Below are positions 46,089 through 58,191 of a stretch of DNA of 64,000 bases, piece after piece. Within the stretch, counting starts at the first letter, position 1, and every line of letters starts with the position of its first letter. Made by a program: the position numbers and the translations under genes. The DNA comes from Pseudovirgaria hyperparasitica (Eukaryota; Ascomycota; Dothideomycetes; Acrospermales; Acrospermaceae). The notes under the pieces are model-generated. The model was not told where the DNA came from. It searched no databases and saw nothing but the letters and a program-made list of their open reading frames with translations. The DNA lies in the NCBI RefSeq assembly GCF_010093815.1, contig NW_022985550.1:1625074-1689073 (forward strand), written 5' to 3'.

Positions 46089-47645
46089 TCAAAGCTCACT
46101 GATCAAAATCTCACCGCTGTGGCCCTGCCCAAACAGAAATGCCCACTGCCCGGTCTTTTTGAGTCCTTGACTAACATCCGCCAGTCCATCCTTGATATCC
46201 TTCTCAGTATACGCCTTGGTGGATTCTTCATTTGCCTCTGGAAAGCCTTGGAGGAACCACTCGGGGCTCTCGTTGATCTCACCTTCTTCTTGACTGGGAG
46301 CCTTTTCGTCTTGATCCTGGAGAATGGTTTTGGCGGATACGCTGGAGAGGAGTGGACGCACGTTGTAGCGTGGGTGATCCTTGACGGAGTAGGATTCTGG
46401 GTAGTTTCTTGCGTCATGGAGTTGGGTGGTTCGGGTGTCTGTTTGGTTGCGACCACGATGAGCATGCTGATGGGCGTAATGACGCATATCACGCATCTGT
46501 TTCCTCCCCTGGGCTCGTTGTTCCCCTCGTGCCACATCTCCTTTATTCATGCCCTCCCTGCGAGCATCTCGGCTATGCATCAACTCCCCTGTCTGCATCC
46601 TGGCCCGCTCACCGCTATCAAAATCCTTTGTTTGTTTCCGGAACTTCGGAGTGTTCCGCACCTTCCCGATCCCCAATCTCTTCCGATCCTTCGCCTCAGC
46701 TTCACGCCTTCGATGCTCGATGCGACGTAGACGCTTTGCGCCATCACGTTCGCGCATAGAGACGCGACGGGCAGAGTGGTGATTCGCAGTCTGATTGTTG
46801 CGATTGTTCGTAGTTCTCAACGGGAGCCTCTGCTTGTTTGTGGCCATTGGTGACGAAGGCTCATCGTGCCCACGTATCTCGTCTTTCTCCTTCTCAAAAT
46901 ACGGTAGCTCAACCTCATAGTGGCTTCCAGCACTAAAATCACCATGCGCGTTCATCCCACGAACGGCAGGTTCATCCCTGAAGACAGTCCGCAGAGGACA
47001 CAGCGAAAGCATGCATATGCGGTGATGCACAAACCCCGGTGGCGGAATAAGCGTGAACCGCGAGGATATGAAATGTCGGAATCTGCATATGTAATGAGGA
47101 TTGCGGCGCACAAGACGGCAGTCGCCGTGGTGGTACCAGAACGAGCAGATGGTTCTGCTATAATCAACGGCGTCAGCAGGTAGGGCGTCGCGACCTTGGC
47201 CTGTTGCTGTTGGTATTTGAAAGGGTGCAGTATGAGAGTCGTGGTGGCCTGTAATCTCTGAGTGTCGGGAGACTAAAGTGGAAGTCTGAGCCGAACTCGA
47301 TGGCAAGATCAAGGCTGGAGAAACGGGTTGAGGAATCATGGATGGAGATGTTGCTGCGGTGATACAAGCAATAGTCTCCGGGGAAAGGTTAAGCTGGAGA
47401 AACGCGAGACTCGGTACTTTTGCCGAGTCTATAATTGACAGCAACTGCTTTTCTGGAAGTGGTGATGTAGGTGAGATGCAGTCGGTCAGAGACGGCGTAT
47501 ATGAAGTCGTGGACGAAGCCGTTGAAGTTGGTGACGACATCTCCGCAAGTAGAAGGGTAAGATCGTATTCGATTGAATGTTGATCGTATAGAGTGTTTTC
47601 AAGACGTGGTGGTGGGCAGCAGGCAGCAATATTGATCGAGACCAT
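46089..47645 (-). CDS. CCCH-type zinc-finger protein, unknown function
   Basis: Single exon, up to 518 aa; an internal ATG at residue 36 (47540) is an equally plausible start. The one recognisable piece is TICSFWYHHGDC followed by ICRFRH, giving C-x8-C-x10-C-x3-H. This is a CCCH finger with a longer middle spacing than the usual five, and PPPGFVHHRICMLSLCPL follows it, as in a fungal family of single-CCCH proteins. The central part is very basic (many Arg, His and Lys, ERDGAKRLRRIEHRRREAE) and could be a coiled coil or RNA-contacting region. The C-terminus is acidic. It is probably an RNA-binding nuclear protein, but no function is known to me. Confidence 0.65.
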   Translation of the reverse strand: MVSINIAACCPPPRLENTLYDQHSIEYDLTLLLAEMSSPTSTASSTTSYTPSLTDCISPTSPLPEKQLLSIIDSAKVPSLAFLQLNLSPETIACITAATSPSMIPQPVSPALILPSSSAQTSTLVSRHSEITGHHDSHTAPFQIPTATGQGRDALPADAVDYSRTICSFWYHHGDCRLVRRNPHYICRFRHFISSRFTLIPPPGFVHHRICMLSLCPLRTVFRDEPAVRGMNAHGDFSAGSHYEVELPYFEKEKDEIRGHDEPSSPMATNKQRLPLRTTNNRNNQTANHHSARRVSMRERDGAKRLRRIEHRRREAEAKDRKRLGIGKVRNTPKFRKQTKDFDSGERARMQTGELMHSRDARREGMNKGDVARGEQRAQGRKQMRDMRHYAHQHAHRGRNQTDTRTTQLHDARNYPESYSVKDHPRYNVRPLLSSVSAKTILQDQDEKAPSQEEGEINESPEWFLQGFPEANEESTKAYTEKDIKDGLADVSQGLKKTGQWAFLFGQGHSGEILISEL

Positions 47646-47884
47646 CGGCAGAATGGTCGAGCAAACGGGTAGATAAGCCTGTTAAAAGACTGATATAATG
47701 AATGTGAATAAGAACGAGAACTGAGTCGAAAAGAGCCGGAGCTATAAGCGAATAATATGTAAACACTGCTCGCGATGCAGAGGGTGAAGTCAGGACTAGT
47801 GATAATTTGCGGTTCAAGACTACAAGAAAAGGAGTGAATGACGAGATCCGACCAAGGGATTGAAAGACTAAAAATTCACATGCA

Positions 47885-49394
47885 TTAATATCGAGCCCCC
47901 AATCCAGCAATGGCAAAGACTAATTTAAGCAAACCCCAAGAGACCAATGCCAATCCACCGAAAGCAATAACAAGGGTCTGTAAATTCTTCCTCTCTATCT
48001 TACTCCATTTCCCTGGCTGACCGACTTCACCCATATTCGTAATAGTCTCATACTGTGGAATATACTTCAACTCGAACAATGTTTCCACTCCACCCAGGCC
48101 GACTTTACTCTTCACAACCAATTCATAGTACAGCCTCTTCAACCAGGCAATCTTTCTTCGATCCAAGTAAGAGATACTTCGCGCCGTGTAGCACATAAAC
48201 ATAAAGAACAAACACTGTCCAGCCATTAAAGCAGAATAATATAGACTGGGTCGTGGCAAAGCAAGTTTATCTGCCAAGTCATTCCCATTCAGCCATCTTG
48301 CACTGGCAGTCAACATCTCGGCGCTTGCGAACGCTGGAGGCTGCCCTTGCAAGCATATGATGACGTTGTTGGCTAGAATCTTGCTTGTCTCACTGGGCTG
48401 TACTTCATGTAACAGTAAAGTCTCCACGATTGCTTTGGCCTTGCTCGGACTTGCGAAGGTCTCGTGTGGTGTGCCCATCAGGTATGCAACGTACCGCCAC
48501 AAGGCTAGGTAATCTTCAGTTTCCTGCTTTCGAAGGAAAATACCTTGACGGGGAAGTGATATCCAGATAAGGGTAGAGCTGAATGTTGCAATCGTGCCGA
48601 TGCAGTCTAGGTCATTGATTGGCACACCCCATTGCTCAAGATCATAGTAGTCTGGCCGAGTAGCACGCATAGCCATGATGCGTTGACGAACAGCAGCGTG
48701 AAGTAACCGCACACGAATGGAAGCTTGGAAGCCGGCGCCATTAGGCTTGATAGATTCGAGGGATTGTGTGCATTGGAGGATGTGCTGTGTGGTTTCGAGG
48801 AGTCGACGTCGTGCGACCTTCGGCGCAAATCCTCCGGTACGTGCAAGGGTTTCCACGACACGAGCCGCACCCATACCACCGAGAAGCGATTGGTATGTGA
48901 GACCTGTAAGAGCAGGACCGCCGTATCTGTAGAAGACATCCTGTCCACGCTGTATCTGGTCCCAATCGACCCAGTCCGGAACAGTTGTGACTTCGGCCCA
49001 CAGCGTGGAAAGAGATTCGTCCGAATGGGCATGCTCCTTCAACAACGCATAGAGGTCACGCTGGACTACAGACTTCAGGTCGGGAGGCTTGGTTGAAGCG
49101 TCATCCTGAAGGGTATCTTTGACAGGCTTGGTAGCTTTGACATCACTGTTACGTGGTAAAGTCCCTTTTGGGGGACATATCTCATTCAGCTTGAGGAGGG
49201 CATCTTCAGCGAGACGGTCGTAAGTGAATTTCAGGGGCTGTAACTCTTCTTTGCTAGGGTGATCATCAGTCAACTCGTACGTATAGCCCCAAGCCCTATG
49301 ACCATATCAGTACAACATTCCTAATCAGGCTAGTGGAGCAGTAGACAAACGTCCGAGTGTTTGGACCCTTCCAAAGCGGCCCCAACCATGTCAT
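47885..49394 (-). CDS. ER-bound oxygenase, mpaB/rubber-oxygenase (DUF2236) family
   Basis: Two exons on the minus strand, 49394-49351 and 49295-47885, giving 484 aa. The short first exon adds MTWLGPLWKGPNTR and joins TAWGYTYELTDDHPSKEEL, matching the start of fungal members. The core is visible as QRGQDVFYRYGGPALTGLTY, the segment ARVVETLARTGGF, and WGVPINDLDCIGTIATFS. A C-terminal hydrophobic helix (LVIAFGGLALVSWGLL) should anchor it in the ER or another membrane. The family includes bacterial latex-clearing oxygenase and MpaB', which cleaves an isoprenoid side chain in mycophenolic acid synthesis, using a b-type haem. The substrate here is unknown, and there is no polyketide or terpene neighbour. 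Family assignment is firm; enzymatic role is inferred. Confidence 0.83.
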
Positions 49395-49942
49395 CGTATG
49401 TGGAAACTACGTCTATACAAACGATGCAGAGCAGTAAGATTGAAGGATAATACTGGCAGAAGAAGAGCAGCCATCGGCCCGTTTGGCCACGAGCCGAAGT
49501 GCATTATATCTGTCGTAGCGTCATCATGTGGAGTTTGGTACTGCCGAGGATTTAGCTTCATATCTAGAGAGGGTGGCTAGCATGACAGCCGAAAACAAAC
49601 ACCCATGGCCCTGCAAAGAAACCTACATCCATACAGGTGGAAGACATCCATGTTTTGATGCTCGAGTAGTTGCAAGGAATATCTCGGATGTTGTTGATGC
49701 CTGCGGGGTTGACAGCCATGACACTGATGACAGCCAGGGTAGTCGATTTAGGCTTGCCCCTGAGGCATCAAGGCAGCATTTTGCACAAAGCGCTAAGCAA
49801 CTGGAACGACGTCGGACTCGCAAGCAACCTGACCTTTAAAAAATTCACGAGGGCTCGACAAGGCTCTGCAGCTCGACCCCAGAATCTCTTGTTCTACACC
49901 ACAGCGCCACAACTGATGGCCGGCACGCATTTTTCATGATCC
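49395..49942. other. Divergent promoter of oxygenase and RRG9
   Basis: 548 bp shared by the mpaB-like and RRG9 genes. Plus-strand frames at 49398-49580 and 49528-49839 have no domain and are not called. Confidence 0.45.
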
Positions 49943-51013
49943 ATGACGTGTCGCTATCTTTACCGATGTCTCCAGCCGACTAGTCGAGTGTTTCTGTCGT
50001 CTACGTTCCCCAAATGGCAGTCCGCTCTTACCATTCCGTCACTTGAGCCATCACGCTCTTACGCCTTCAACACGAGCCGCAAAAATCGCAATAAGACTAC
50101 TGGCAATGCCACCGATCCGAAGCTCGCTCAGTACTGGGCTACTATCCACGATGCTGAAGCCTACCTTAAATTACCCTTGTCAAAAGTCGATGGTCGATGG
50201 CGCGCGAAACGCCTGAGAGGGCGGGCGAGGGCTTTGTTGCAGCAGAAGATCGACAAGAAGATAGAAAAATCTGGTGATGACCCAAAGGAGCGCTCCAGGC
50301 TCGTCAAGAAGATGAGCGCATTCGAATTAGAACTTTACCACGAGGACGAAGGGACCGTTGCCTCTGCAAGCACCATACCAGATCTTATAGGAAAAGCTTT
50401 AGACGAGTCTTTAAAGATGGAAGCAAAGGCCCACGTGAGGCCGTCTCCCGGCAGTTCAGAACCGAACAAGACCAAGGATGTTGGAAATACCAGGCACGAG
50501 AGACCTGCGCGTCCAAACAAGAACAAGGAGCCCTGGCAGGTGCAGAAAGAGGCGCTCAAAGACAAGTTTGGCGATGAGCCTTGGACACCCAGGAAGAAGC
50601 TTTCACCAGGCACCATGGACGGTATGCGTATGTTGCATCAATCGGACAAGGCGAAATATACAACTGCGGTTTTGGCCGACTCTTTCAAGATCTCGCCCGA
50701 CGCGGTCAGACGCATTCTAAAGAGCAAATGGGAACCTTCTGAGGAGGAGGCCGATGAAAGACGAGAACGGTGGGAGCGCCGAGGCCAGAAGATATGGGAG
50801 AATAAGGTTGAGATGGGCATGAAGCCACCTAAGAAGTGGCGCGAAAGGGGTGTTGGCCGTGCAGAGCCTGGCTTCTATCCCAAGTGGAAGAAAGGAGGGC
50901 AGGCGAAGCCGTTCGCTAGTGACGACCCGTTACCGTTCGGTGAATCATATACTGAGGTCAGAGCACGCAAGGAGCCCAGGGATATCAGGACCGTCTCGAG
51001 TCAGATCCTGTAA
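49943..51013 (+). CDS. RRG9: Required for respiratory growth protein 9 (RRG9)
   Basis: Single exon, 356 aa. The first 45 residues are basic and Ser-rich ([20 protein letters not shown]), a mitochondrial targeting signal. The conserved RRG9/neugrin-type core lies in the second half: [46 protein letters not shown] and WENKVEMG. The [13 protein letters not shown] helix-turn-helix-like segment is the family hallmark. In yeast RRG9 is needed for mitochondrial genome maintenance and respiratory growth; the relative neugrin acts in mitoribosome biogenesis. The protein is longer than the yeast one because of a charged linker (about 150-190). The start is the first ATG with a targeting signal. Confidence 0.85.
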   Translation: MTCRYLYRCLQPTSRVFLSSTFPKWQSALTIPSLEPSRSYAFNTSRKNRNKTTGNATDPKLAQYWATIHDAEAYLKLPLSKVDGRWRAKRLRGRARALLQQKIDKKIEKSGDDPKERSRLVKKMSAFELELYHEDEGTVASASTIPDLIGKALDESLKMEAKAHVRPSPGSSEPNKTKDVGNTRHERPARPNKNKEPWQVQKEALKDKFGDEPWTPRKKLSPGTMDGMRMLHQSDKAKYTTAVLADSFKISPDAVRRILKSKWEPSEEEADERRERWERRGQKIWENKVEMGMKPPKKWRERGVGRAEPGFYPKWKKGGQAKPFASDDPLPFGESYTEVRARKEPRDIRTVSSQIL

Positions 51014-51451
51014 AGTTCGAGATGTATTGTAATTACTGTACCATAAGGAATAAATGAATGTATAAATATCCAATAGACGCAACTAAGTGCGTGTAGTGGA
51101 GGTAGGGTATGTAAATTAGAGAAAGTGCAAGGCATGTGTCACGGGTGTAAGCCAAGACGTAGATCCATCCGATGTAGTGGGTGGGTCAACTCCATCCATA
51201 GTCCAACGCGGAGCTGTTAAGGTTGTGGACTGTAGTACCAGCCACAACTTATCCTCGTTCTCCAAGTTTCACCAACATATCAGCTTGTGGTGTTGAGTGA
51301 ATACAGCTACCGGAACAATCGAAAGCACAACTATTCGGATGTCCAATTGAATTCGTGCACGGCAAAAGCATGGCGCACCCTCGAACTCCATGACCGCACT
51401 CCTCCGCAACCCCTACCCCCCAATGGTTGAGCTCCTCAGAGAGCTTGAATT
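51014..51451. other. Short intergenic region
   Basis: 438 bp between two same-strand genes. No feature seen. Confidence 0.5.
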
Positions 51452-53958
51452 ATGTCCTCCAACATCAGGGTCTTCGTTCAATGGAAAGACGCGACGGTAT
51501 TTGCAGGCGAAGATCTCGAATGCACAATAACCTTCAAGAACGTGGCGTTGCTTCCACAGGCAGATCGATCGCCCAATCGAAGACAGAACGGCTTCCTTGC
51601 AGCCGTTGAACGACAGCAACACCGAAACCCTGCCCTCAGACCTTCTGTGAAGCCCTCGCTGTCTCGAAACTCCTCGTTCGGCCCACAACTACCTACACAG
51701 CATGCGAAAGGGCATCGGCCCACCCTGTCCTTGAGCACCTCCGCAACTACTGTTCCCTCAATATCGCAATTCGCCGGAGGAGCCAACACGCCCACGAGTG
51801 CAGGTCCACATGGGAGATCATTGTCGATAGTATCACTTGGTAGCGGAGGCAACAGAGATCCCGATCGAGCTTCACATAGCAGTCCGCGAAGACCAACTCG
51901 ACCGCATGGCCGGTCTGCTAGTCTACAGGTAGTACCAGGCAAGAAGACTGGAAGTCCTCATACAGGTAAGACAGGATGGTATACTTCTCGGGACTGTGCT
52001 TACGATTTCAAGGCTCACACAGAGCTCAGTCGGCCACACAGACGCCTACTGTCTTCAGTTCAGCAGCGCCTGCTTTGACGACTCCTTCACGGTTTTCCGG
52101 CGCAAAGCGAAGCGGCATAACACACATCTCAAGTACCGGTCGTCGAGGATCAGGTTCTTTGACACCACACTTCAAGTTTCCGCAAGGAACAGTGGACAAT
52201 GAAAATGAGACAATATCAGAGCATCCAGTAGGAGTGTATGGGCGGCCGCCACGTGTGAGAGGGAACAGCCCTCGACCGGCAGATGAGATGTCTGCAACAG
52301 GCGAAACGTTGTCACCTGTTGCGCGACTTCTATCGGGTACGAGCATGAATGGAACACCTCGGAGCAGCGGAGAATTCTATTCGATGAGCAATCATTCTTC
52401 AGAGACCCTCCCCTCTGAATACATTACCCAACCTATGGCTCGCTTACTGCCTCCCTCACATTCACGGCGATCCTCTCAAGCTCCGCAGCCACGTGTTGGG
52501 CCGGAATCGCTGATGATGGGCTACGCTCAAGTCATGGGTTCCTTCACCTTGGACGGGTCTCTCATCAATCAAGCTCCATTTGAGGAAGTGAAACGCAAGG
52601 GCGTACTTGGAGGACAAGGAGGTGGTGGTGTGGTGGGCGTAGAACGATTGAAGAGGGACAGTGGATTATTCGGCGCTCTAGGATGGGGAACTCTAGGAGA
52701 GTCTTTGGGTGGCCTTCTTGGAACATCAGAGCCAAGCAGCATGCGAGAGATGCGTGGTATAGCTAACAGCAAAACCGTGCCACTCTTAACAACACCCCAA
52801 TCCATTCTGTTCGTTGACCTTAGGCTAGCCCCTGGAGAAAGCCGGAGCTATCGATACAAATTCAAACTACCACGAGGCCTACCACCAACGCATAAAGGAC
52901 GTGCAGTCAAAGTAGCATATCATCTTGCTATAGGAACTCAGAGACCAGGAATGGTAAACGGGCAGCAGCAAGTGCGGCATGTCGATATTCCTTTCCGAGT
53001 TTTCGGAGGGGTCACGGGTCAGCTCTATCGTACAGTCCGAAGTAGTTTCGCTAACTCTAATGCAGGGGAAGGAGAAATACTGGGTCACGATCTGATGTCT
53101 CCATATATCATACTTCGGGACGAAGCCCAGACGGAGAGGATAGATGTCGAAGTCGCTACTCCCCATCAACGCAAAACACCTAAACCATCACCGCGCATCG
53201 GATCAGGATCAGCAGATTTCCTAGACTATGTCAATAATCTCCTCGACAAACCAGACGACAACTCTACAGCCGGCCTTCTCTCCCCAACAGCCGAAGACCC
53301 TCGCCGCAAATCGATCGCGGAAGAGCTCCCCAATACGATGAAGGAGATCATTGATCTGGCCATAATGCGCTGTAACAACGTCGCATCATCCTCCCAAAGC
53401 ACCTCACGATTTGATATCGCTCGTTCTGGGTATCGTGTTGCGACCATTAACCTCGGCCGGCCCGCCTACCGCCTCGGGGAAACGATCTCCGTTGTCATCG
53501 ACTTCTCAAACACCGACATTCCCTGCTACTCTGTTATCTTCTGCCTCGAGACTGCCGAGCGCGTCGACCCCGCCATTGCTCTGCGCTCTCACTCGAGTAT
53601 ATATAGAGCGACGCGGAAAGTACATGCTGTGTTCTCCGATAATGCGCTCTATTCGCAAAGACTGACATTTGCGCCTACGATACCTCCGAATGCGACACCG
53701 GATTTTGTTACGTCGGGTGTGAGTCTGGAGTGGCGCCTAAGAATTGAATTTACGACACCACGCCTGACGTACGAGGAAGTAGAGGAAGGTGCATGGACGG
53801 ATGTGCTTGAAGAGGTGGGGAATGATGATCGAGGAGTCATCCTAGCAGCGGCTGAGAAACTACCATGCGAGACCTTTGAGGTTTCGGTTCCGATACGGAT
53901 TTATGGGGCCGTGACAGGATGCGTAGAGAACGTGAGCGAGGGAGGGTTGGTGGTGTAA
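51452..53958 (+). CDS. RGP1: Rgp1, partner of the Ypt6/Rab6 exchange factor
   Basis: I read three exons: 51452-51965, 52013-53017 and 53066-53958, giving 803 aa. The second intron (53018-53065) is 48 nt and stop-free, with a textbook GCTAAC branch point and CAG acceptor. Splicing it gives GGVTGEGEILGHDLMSPY, which fits the family better than the unspliced reading that adds 16 residues. The N-terminus MSSNIRVFVQWKDATVFAG begins the arrestin-like Rgp1 domain, which continues after a long Ser/Pro-rich disordered region (LRLAPGESRSYRYKFKLPRG, QVRHVDIPFRVFGG) to the C-terminus (VSVPIRIYGAV). With Ric1 it forms the guanine-nucleotide exchange factor that activates Ypt6/Rab6 at the Golgi. The donor GTCAGC is atypical, so the second intron is likely but not certain. 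Confidence 0.9.
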
Positions 53959-54851
53959 GGCCAGGCCAGGCACTAGATGAAGAAAGATGGCAAGACGGAG
54001 CAGAGCAGAGGAATGTCATGGATACCCGGCAAAGAACTCAGATAGCATGTGTGTAATTAAAGAAGAAACATGTGCTCATACACTGTATATACCTCATCCA
54101 TGAATAGATCGCGGACATATACACGACGCACAGTTCTCCCTAACGTGATGATTAAACACCTATACCATGAATTTTCTACAATTTTATACTCCGCCTAGGT
54201 GTCAAGTAGTCTGGCGAAAAGCAACGGAACTGCCTCTGGCGCTGTTGGCAAGTACCTGATTTCCGGGAAGCCGGAGGGGGGGGCTTGGCGGGAATGTGGA
54301 CGATAGCGAAATTATACGCTTCACAAACAGTTCAGGTACTCAACGACTTACGAAAGTACAAGATTTCCGTTTTAGGCTGGGGTGTGACCAATAGCCAATC
54401 ATACGCAAGTACCGGCGCTTCATGCCTTGGTGCCTTAGGTAAACCTGCCAGCCATGGAGACGGGAATAGGCTACACCAATGGCAAGAACGGATTGATCAC
54501 TATCAACCAGGCATGGAGAGTAAGTTCGTAGGCCGCTCTACTACTACCTTAGCGAGAAAACTATATACTTTCTGTGGTGAATCAGTACCAACAAAATTTA
54601 TAAGTTTGATCTATTATAAGTATTATTAGGTACTTGTTTAACCCTGGCTACACCCCTGCGCCCCTACTTTGCGTGTCAAACTCCAACTTGATCACATCAG
54701 TCTTCAGCTTTGCTGAGCATATGACCACCTTTCGACAGTGAAAAGGTGGTTCTAGCAAAGAGGCCCTGCTGGGGCACAATACACAAAGTATCTTGAGTCA
54801 ATAGAATGCCCGACATTACAAGTATGTATAATAACTCCGACTCTGGAGATC
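53959..54851. other. Convergent intergenic region
   Basis: 893 bp. A plus-strand frame at 54285-54629 has no domain and is not called. Confidence 0.45.
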
Positions 54852-56873
54852 TCATTCGTCATCTATATGCCTTGGTGCTGGAAAATACGTAGTTCCGGGC
54901 AGGAGCTGGTCCTCCGAGTCTCCGTTGGCTTTCTTCTCTTCATCGCTCGCATCGTCCGGGCCCCCTGACTTATCAAGCGCTAGGTTGCTGAAGAGACGGC
55001 CGACATGATCGGCGCCGAATATCCAGAACAAACATGCGAACGCGATTGGTGCCACCCCCACAGAGAAGCCGAACTTGGAGTAAAACACAATATCTACCCC
55101 ACCCACGACGCCAAGTACGATTGCAACGATCGTTACATGTACACGCGCGGCAATCGCGATCCACATTGATATGTCGAAGGCTGTTCGACGAGAGAGAAGA
55201 TTCAGGACAACGGTAGTTGCTGCAAACAGTGCTAGTGCGCCCCAGAAATAGCTGTATGCTGGCGTGTAGAGGTCTCGTTCCAAGCCATGTATTTGCTCGG
55301 CTGTCGGAACTTGGTTGTCCACCAGCGTCGAGGCGTAAATACCACCGGCCACTGATGAGAACAGATTGTAAATGGGTTCTGTTAGCGCTGATACCCAGTT
55401 CGAAGAGCCAACAGGAGAGGCGAGAATGTCACGTGTGTTTTCTGGATTGCAGATCCCCGTCGTATTCGCGACGCGTTGCAAGGAGTCATTAATCAGCGGT
55501 ATAAGTTGTAGAGAGTTTGCTTTGTCCTCAAGCTTGAGATTGTCGACCACAAGTTGTAATGGGTCCACAAGCTGGGACCCTTCGAGATGCTGGTAGGCGC
55601 AGAGATCCTGTATATCATCCGCAAAATCGAGGATGGTGTTATGAAAGTATCGCCCCCGTACTAGCTGCTGCACTCCTTCTACCACACCGATGATCGATAG
55701 GTGAAGTGGGAAATGCAAAAAAGCCCAGAACTGTTGTCGTAGAGTACCGATCAGGCCATCAGGTGTACTATCAAAGTAGATTGCGTACATCATGAAGATG
55801 ATCTACCCCACAGTCAGGATGTTTGTGTTCAAGGACGAATGGACGATGTAATAGAGATAGTACTGACCAAGAGGATTACCAATGTCAGTCCATAGTACTC
55901 TGATACTTGGGTTGTACGGAGGATAATCGATATCGTCTTCCCAATTCCAAGAATACCTTCGCCAATGACAATGAGTGTCAAAAGTCCCATTCTCTCAACA
56001 AGATGTGTGTGTTTGAAGCTGATGTCGCGCCACTTTGCTGACACACCCAATACACAGATGATTTCGATGACCATTGTGGCGTACCAGACGACGTAAACAT
56101 ATCTTAGATAATCCGGAGTACGAAACGCGAGACTCAGAAGCCCGAGTGCTGTTGCCGAGATAGAATAGCACAAGACGTTCAAGACGACTGGTAGAATGAC
56201 TTGCTTGAGACCGCGAATGTAACAGAAATATGCTACGTTGAGATACTGAATTGCGAATAACGCGCGACTGGCAGCAAGAGCATAGCTCAGTATTTGAAGA
56301 GTCTCGTTGGAAGGTGTTTGGCTGATACCGTACGTCCGACTACCGGTTGGCTGGAAATGTGATCCGACAAGTGAGAACACGACGAATACGGCACATTGTA
56401 CCAGTTTGCATGCACGCTCATACATACAGTCATCTGCGAAGCGAACGTCAAACATGGTTATCGAGAACCATGTGCCCCAGAGAATACCGAAGAAAGCTAT
56501 TAGGGTTAGTCGGTTCAAGCTTGATCGGAGTCTTCCACGTCAAATCGACACGTACCAACATAGTTCACAAAGCCGTCATTATCCACTATGATGTGATATT
56601 GGGTGAACAGAGCCAAGTTAGCCACGAAGAAAAGGTCAAAGAATAGCTCCATTGAATTGGCTTCGTGGCGCTGGGAAAACGAGAAATGCGTCGGCCCTTC
56701 TTTCACATTAAGAGTCGGATCTGTGATCCATGGTAGTAACGGGTATCGCTTCTTCTGTGCAGTGGGCTTTCCATCCCGAGCTGCCCTATAAACGGTCAGC
56801 CCTGTCCACCAGAGTATAATCTTTATGAAGGAAGTGTGACTTACTGACGAAAAGTTGGCATCCTAGTGACCAT
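54852..56873 (-). CDS. LtrA-family (low temperature requirement A) membrane protein
   Basis: Four exons on the minus strand: 56873-56845, 56785-56556, 56496-55868 and 55802-54852, giving 612 aa. The family hallmark is HEANSMELFFDLFFVANLA near residue 55, which opens the LtrA domain, followed by many transmembrane helices. HLVERMGLLTLIVIGEGIL is the second conserved block (ERxGLLxxIxxGE). Past the LtrA core the C-terminal half has a large non-membrane loop (about 330-460) and a further helical bundle (YFWGALALFAATTVVLNLL). All four splice junctions keep frame. The biochemical role of LtrA proteins is unknown; the name comes from a Listeria cold-growth gene. It is likely in the plasma membrane or vacuole. 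Divergent from the tryptophan synthase gene. Confidence 0.88.
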
Positions 56874-58191
56874 GTTGTGTTAAAATCGAATTGAAGTCTG
56901 TATAGGAATAAGTGACCAAGGAGCTAGATTTTGGGGGGTCCTTATGTAGATGCCAGCGGGTCTAGCTGAGATGTCGCTGTGTCGGGACTCCATACGGGGA
57001 ATGACGCAGCATTGCAGCTATGCCGTCTAAAGATCGTGTAGGTGCACAGCTGATGCGAAGCCACTGGGTTGGGGGCTCTGTCATAACGTTACTCGATTCG
57101 TAGTAACCACGAGCACGTCCACACCCACTCCTCGCTTCTAATTTAAGAGATGAAGATGGGTCTGGTTGATCGATCGGGGTGTATGCACCTAGCCAGCGGC
57201 AATGCTTAGTCTTGTGAGGCGTTACGCTCGCGAGCTCGTGTTGGCTTGCGGTGCGATGATCAGATCTCTTCCTAATTGAGTAGATACGCGTATAGTACTT
57301 CATAGTATTAGTGTTTAGATCGTATCCTGCAAGGCTTGTTAAGTCTCAAAGTAGACTAGTGTACGTCTAAAAGCTTAGCCACCAGATCAATTGCTGACTT
57401 ATTGCGAGCCAAGTACGATGACGTAGTGGTCATACAAATTGAGTTGGTTATAGTACGCGTAGGGAACGCAAGTCCAGTGGGTACAAGGAGTGTCTGTTGA
57501 TATCGAGTAAAGGTCTCCGGGCTGAAATCTGGCAGTCAACAACGCACCCAGTCGATGTTGCAAGCTACACTAGACCTCTCCTTGTGATATCCATGAAGCC
57601 TTCGAAGCTCTTGGTTAACCATTTTCCTCGCTCTCCATTAATCCAGGCTCTTATTCGTCAATCTTAGACCCCATGGCACAATTGTGCCGCTCCAGCCTTT
57701 GTTTATACTGGATGAAAGTGACAGCGGATGGTGGTCGGACCGATACCATTATCAGTACACTTAATTGGGAGCAACTATATGCATGCAAGCTGTATGACGC
57801 GTTGCAGAGAAGACTTTTACAAGACGAACGCGTATGAGGAAGCGTAGTAAGTATTGTACATAGCTAAGTGTACGGTGGTGGTTGATATTGAGGTATCGCG
57901 GTTGTCTCTTTTTAAGGTGGTGCCATGGATCACCCGCCAGAGCCCAGGGTCAGGCTATCGAGAATTGTGGTCCGGTGGCCGTTACCGGCTAAATAATGAT
58001 TGCAGAGGACTCCCGCATCATCAATTGGCCGTCCACGTTTCTAAAGCTGCACTGTGACTCACTACTCTCCACAGAGTCTATTGTAGAGTTGAGCTGTCGT
58101 CCTTGTCTGTCCAAGGGATTCTGTTATCCTTTTACATCATATATACAATACGATTGATCATTCCTGAAGTACCAATTGCCCCTCTATCGCC
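56874..58191. other. Divergent promoter of LtrA-like gene and TRP5
   Basis: 1.3 kb with no gene. It holds a TGACTCA site and a TA-rich CATATATAC word (58138-58146) close to the tryptophan synthase start codon. Confidence 0.5.
58055..58061 (+). promoter_or_regulatory. Gcn4/CpcA (cross-pathway) binding site
   Basis: Exact palindromic TGACTCA, 131 bp before the tryptophan synthase ATG. This is the consensus of the general amino-acid control activator (Gcn4, CpcA, CPC1), which is known to activate fungal tryptophan genes. The match is by consensus and position only. Confidence 0.65.

Noticed and set aside
45957-46730. 257-codon plus-strand frame
   Set aside because: Antisense to the CCCH-finger gene; its hydrophobic runs come from the reverse of Arg/Glu-rich codons.
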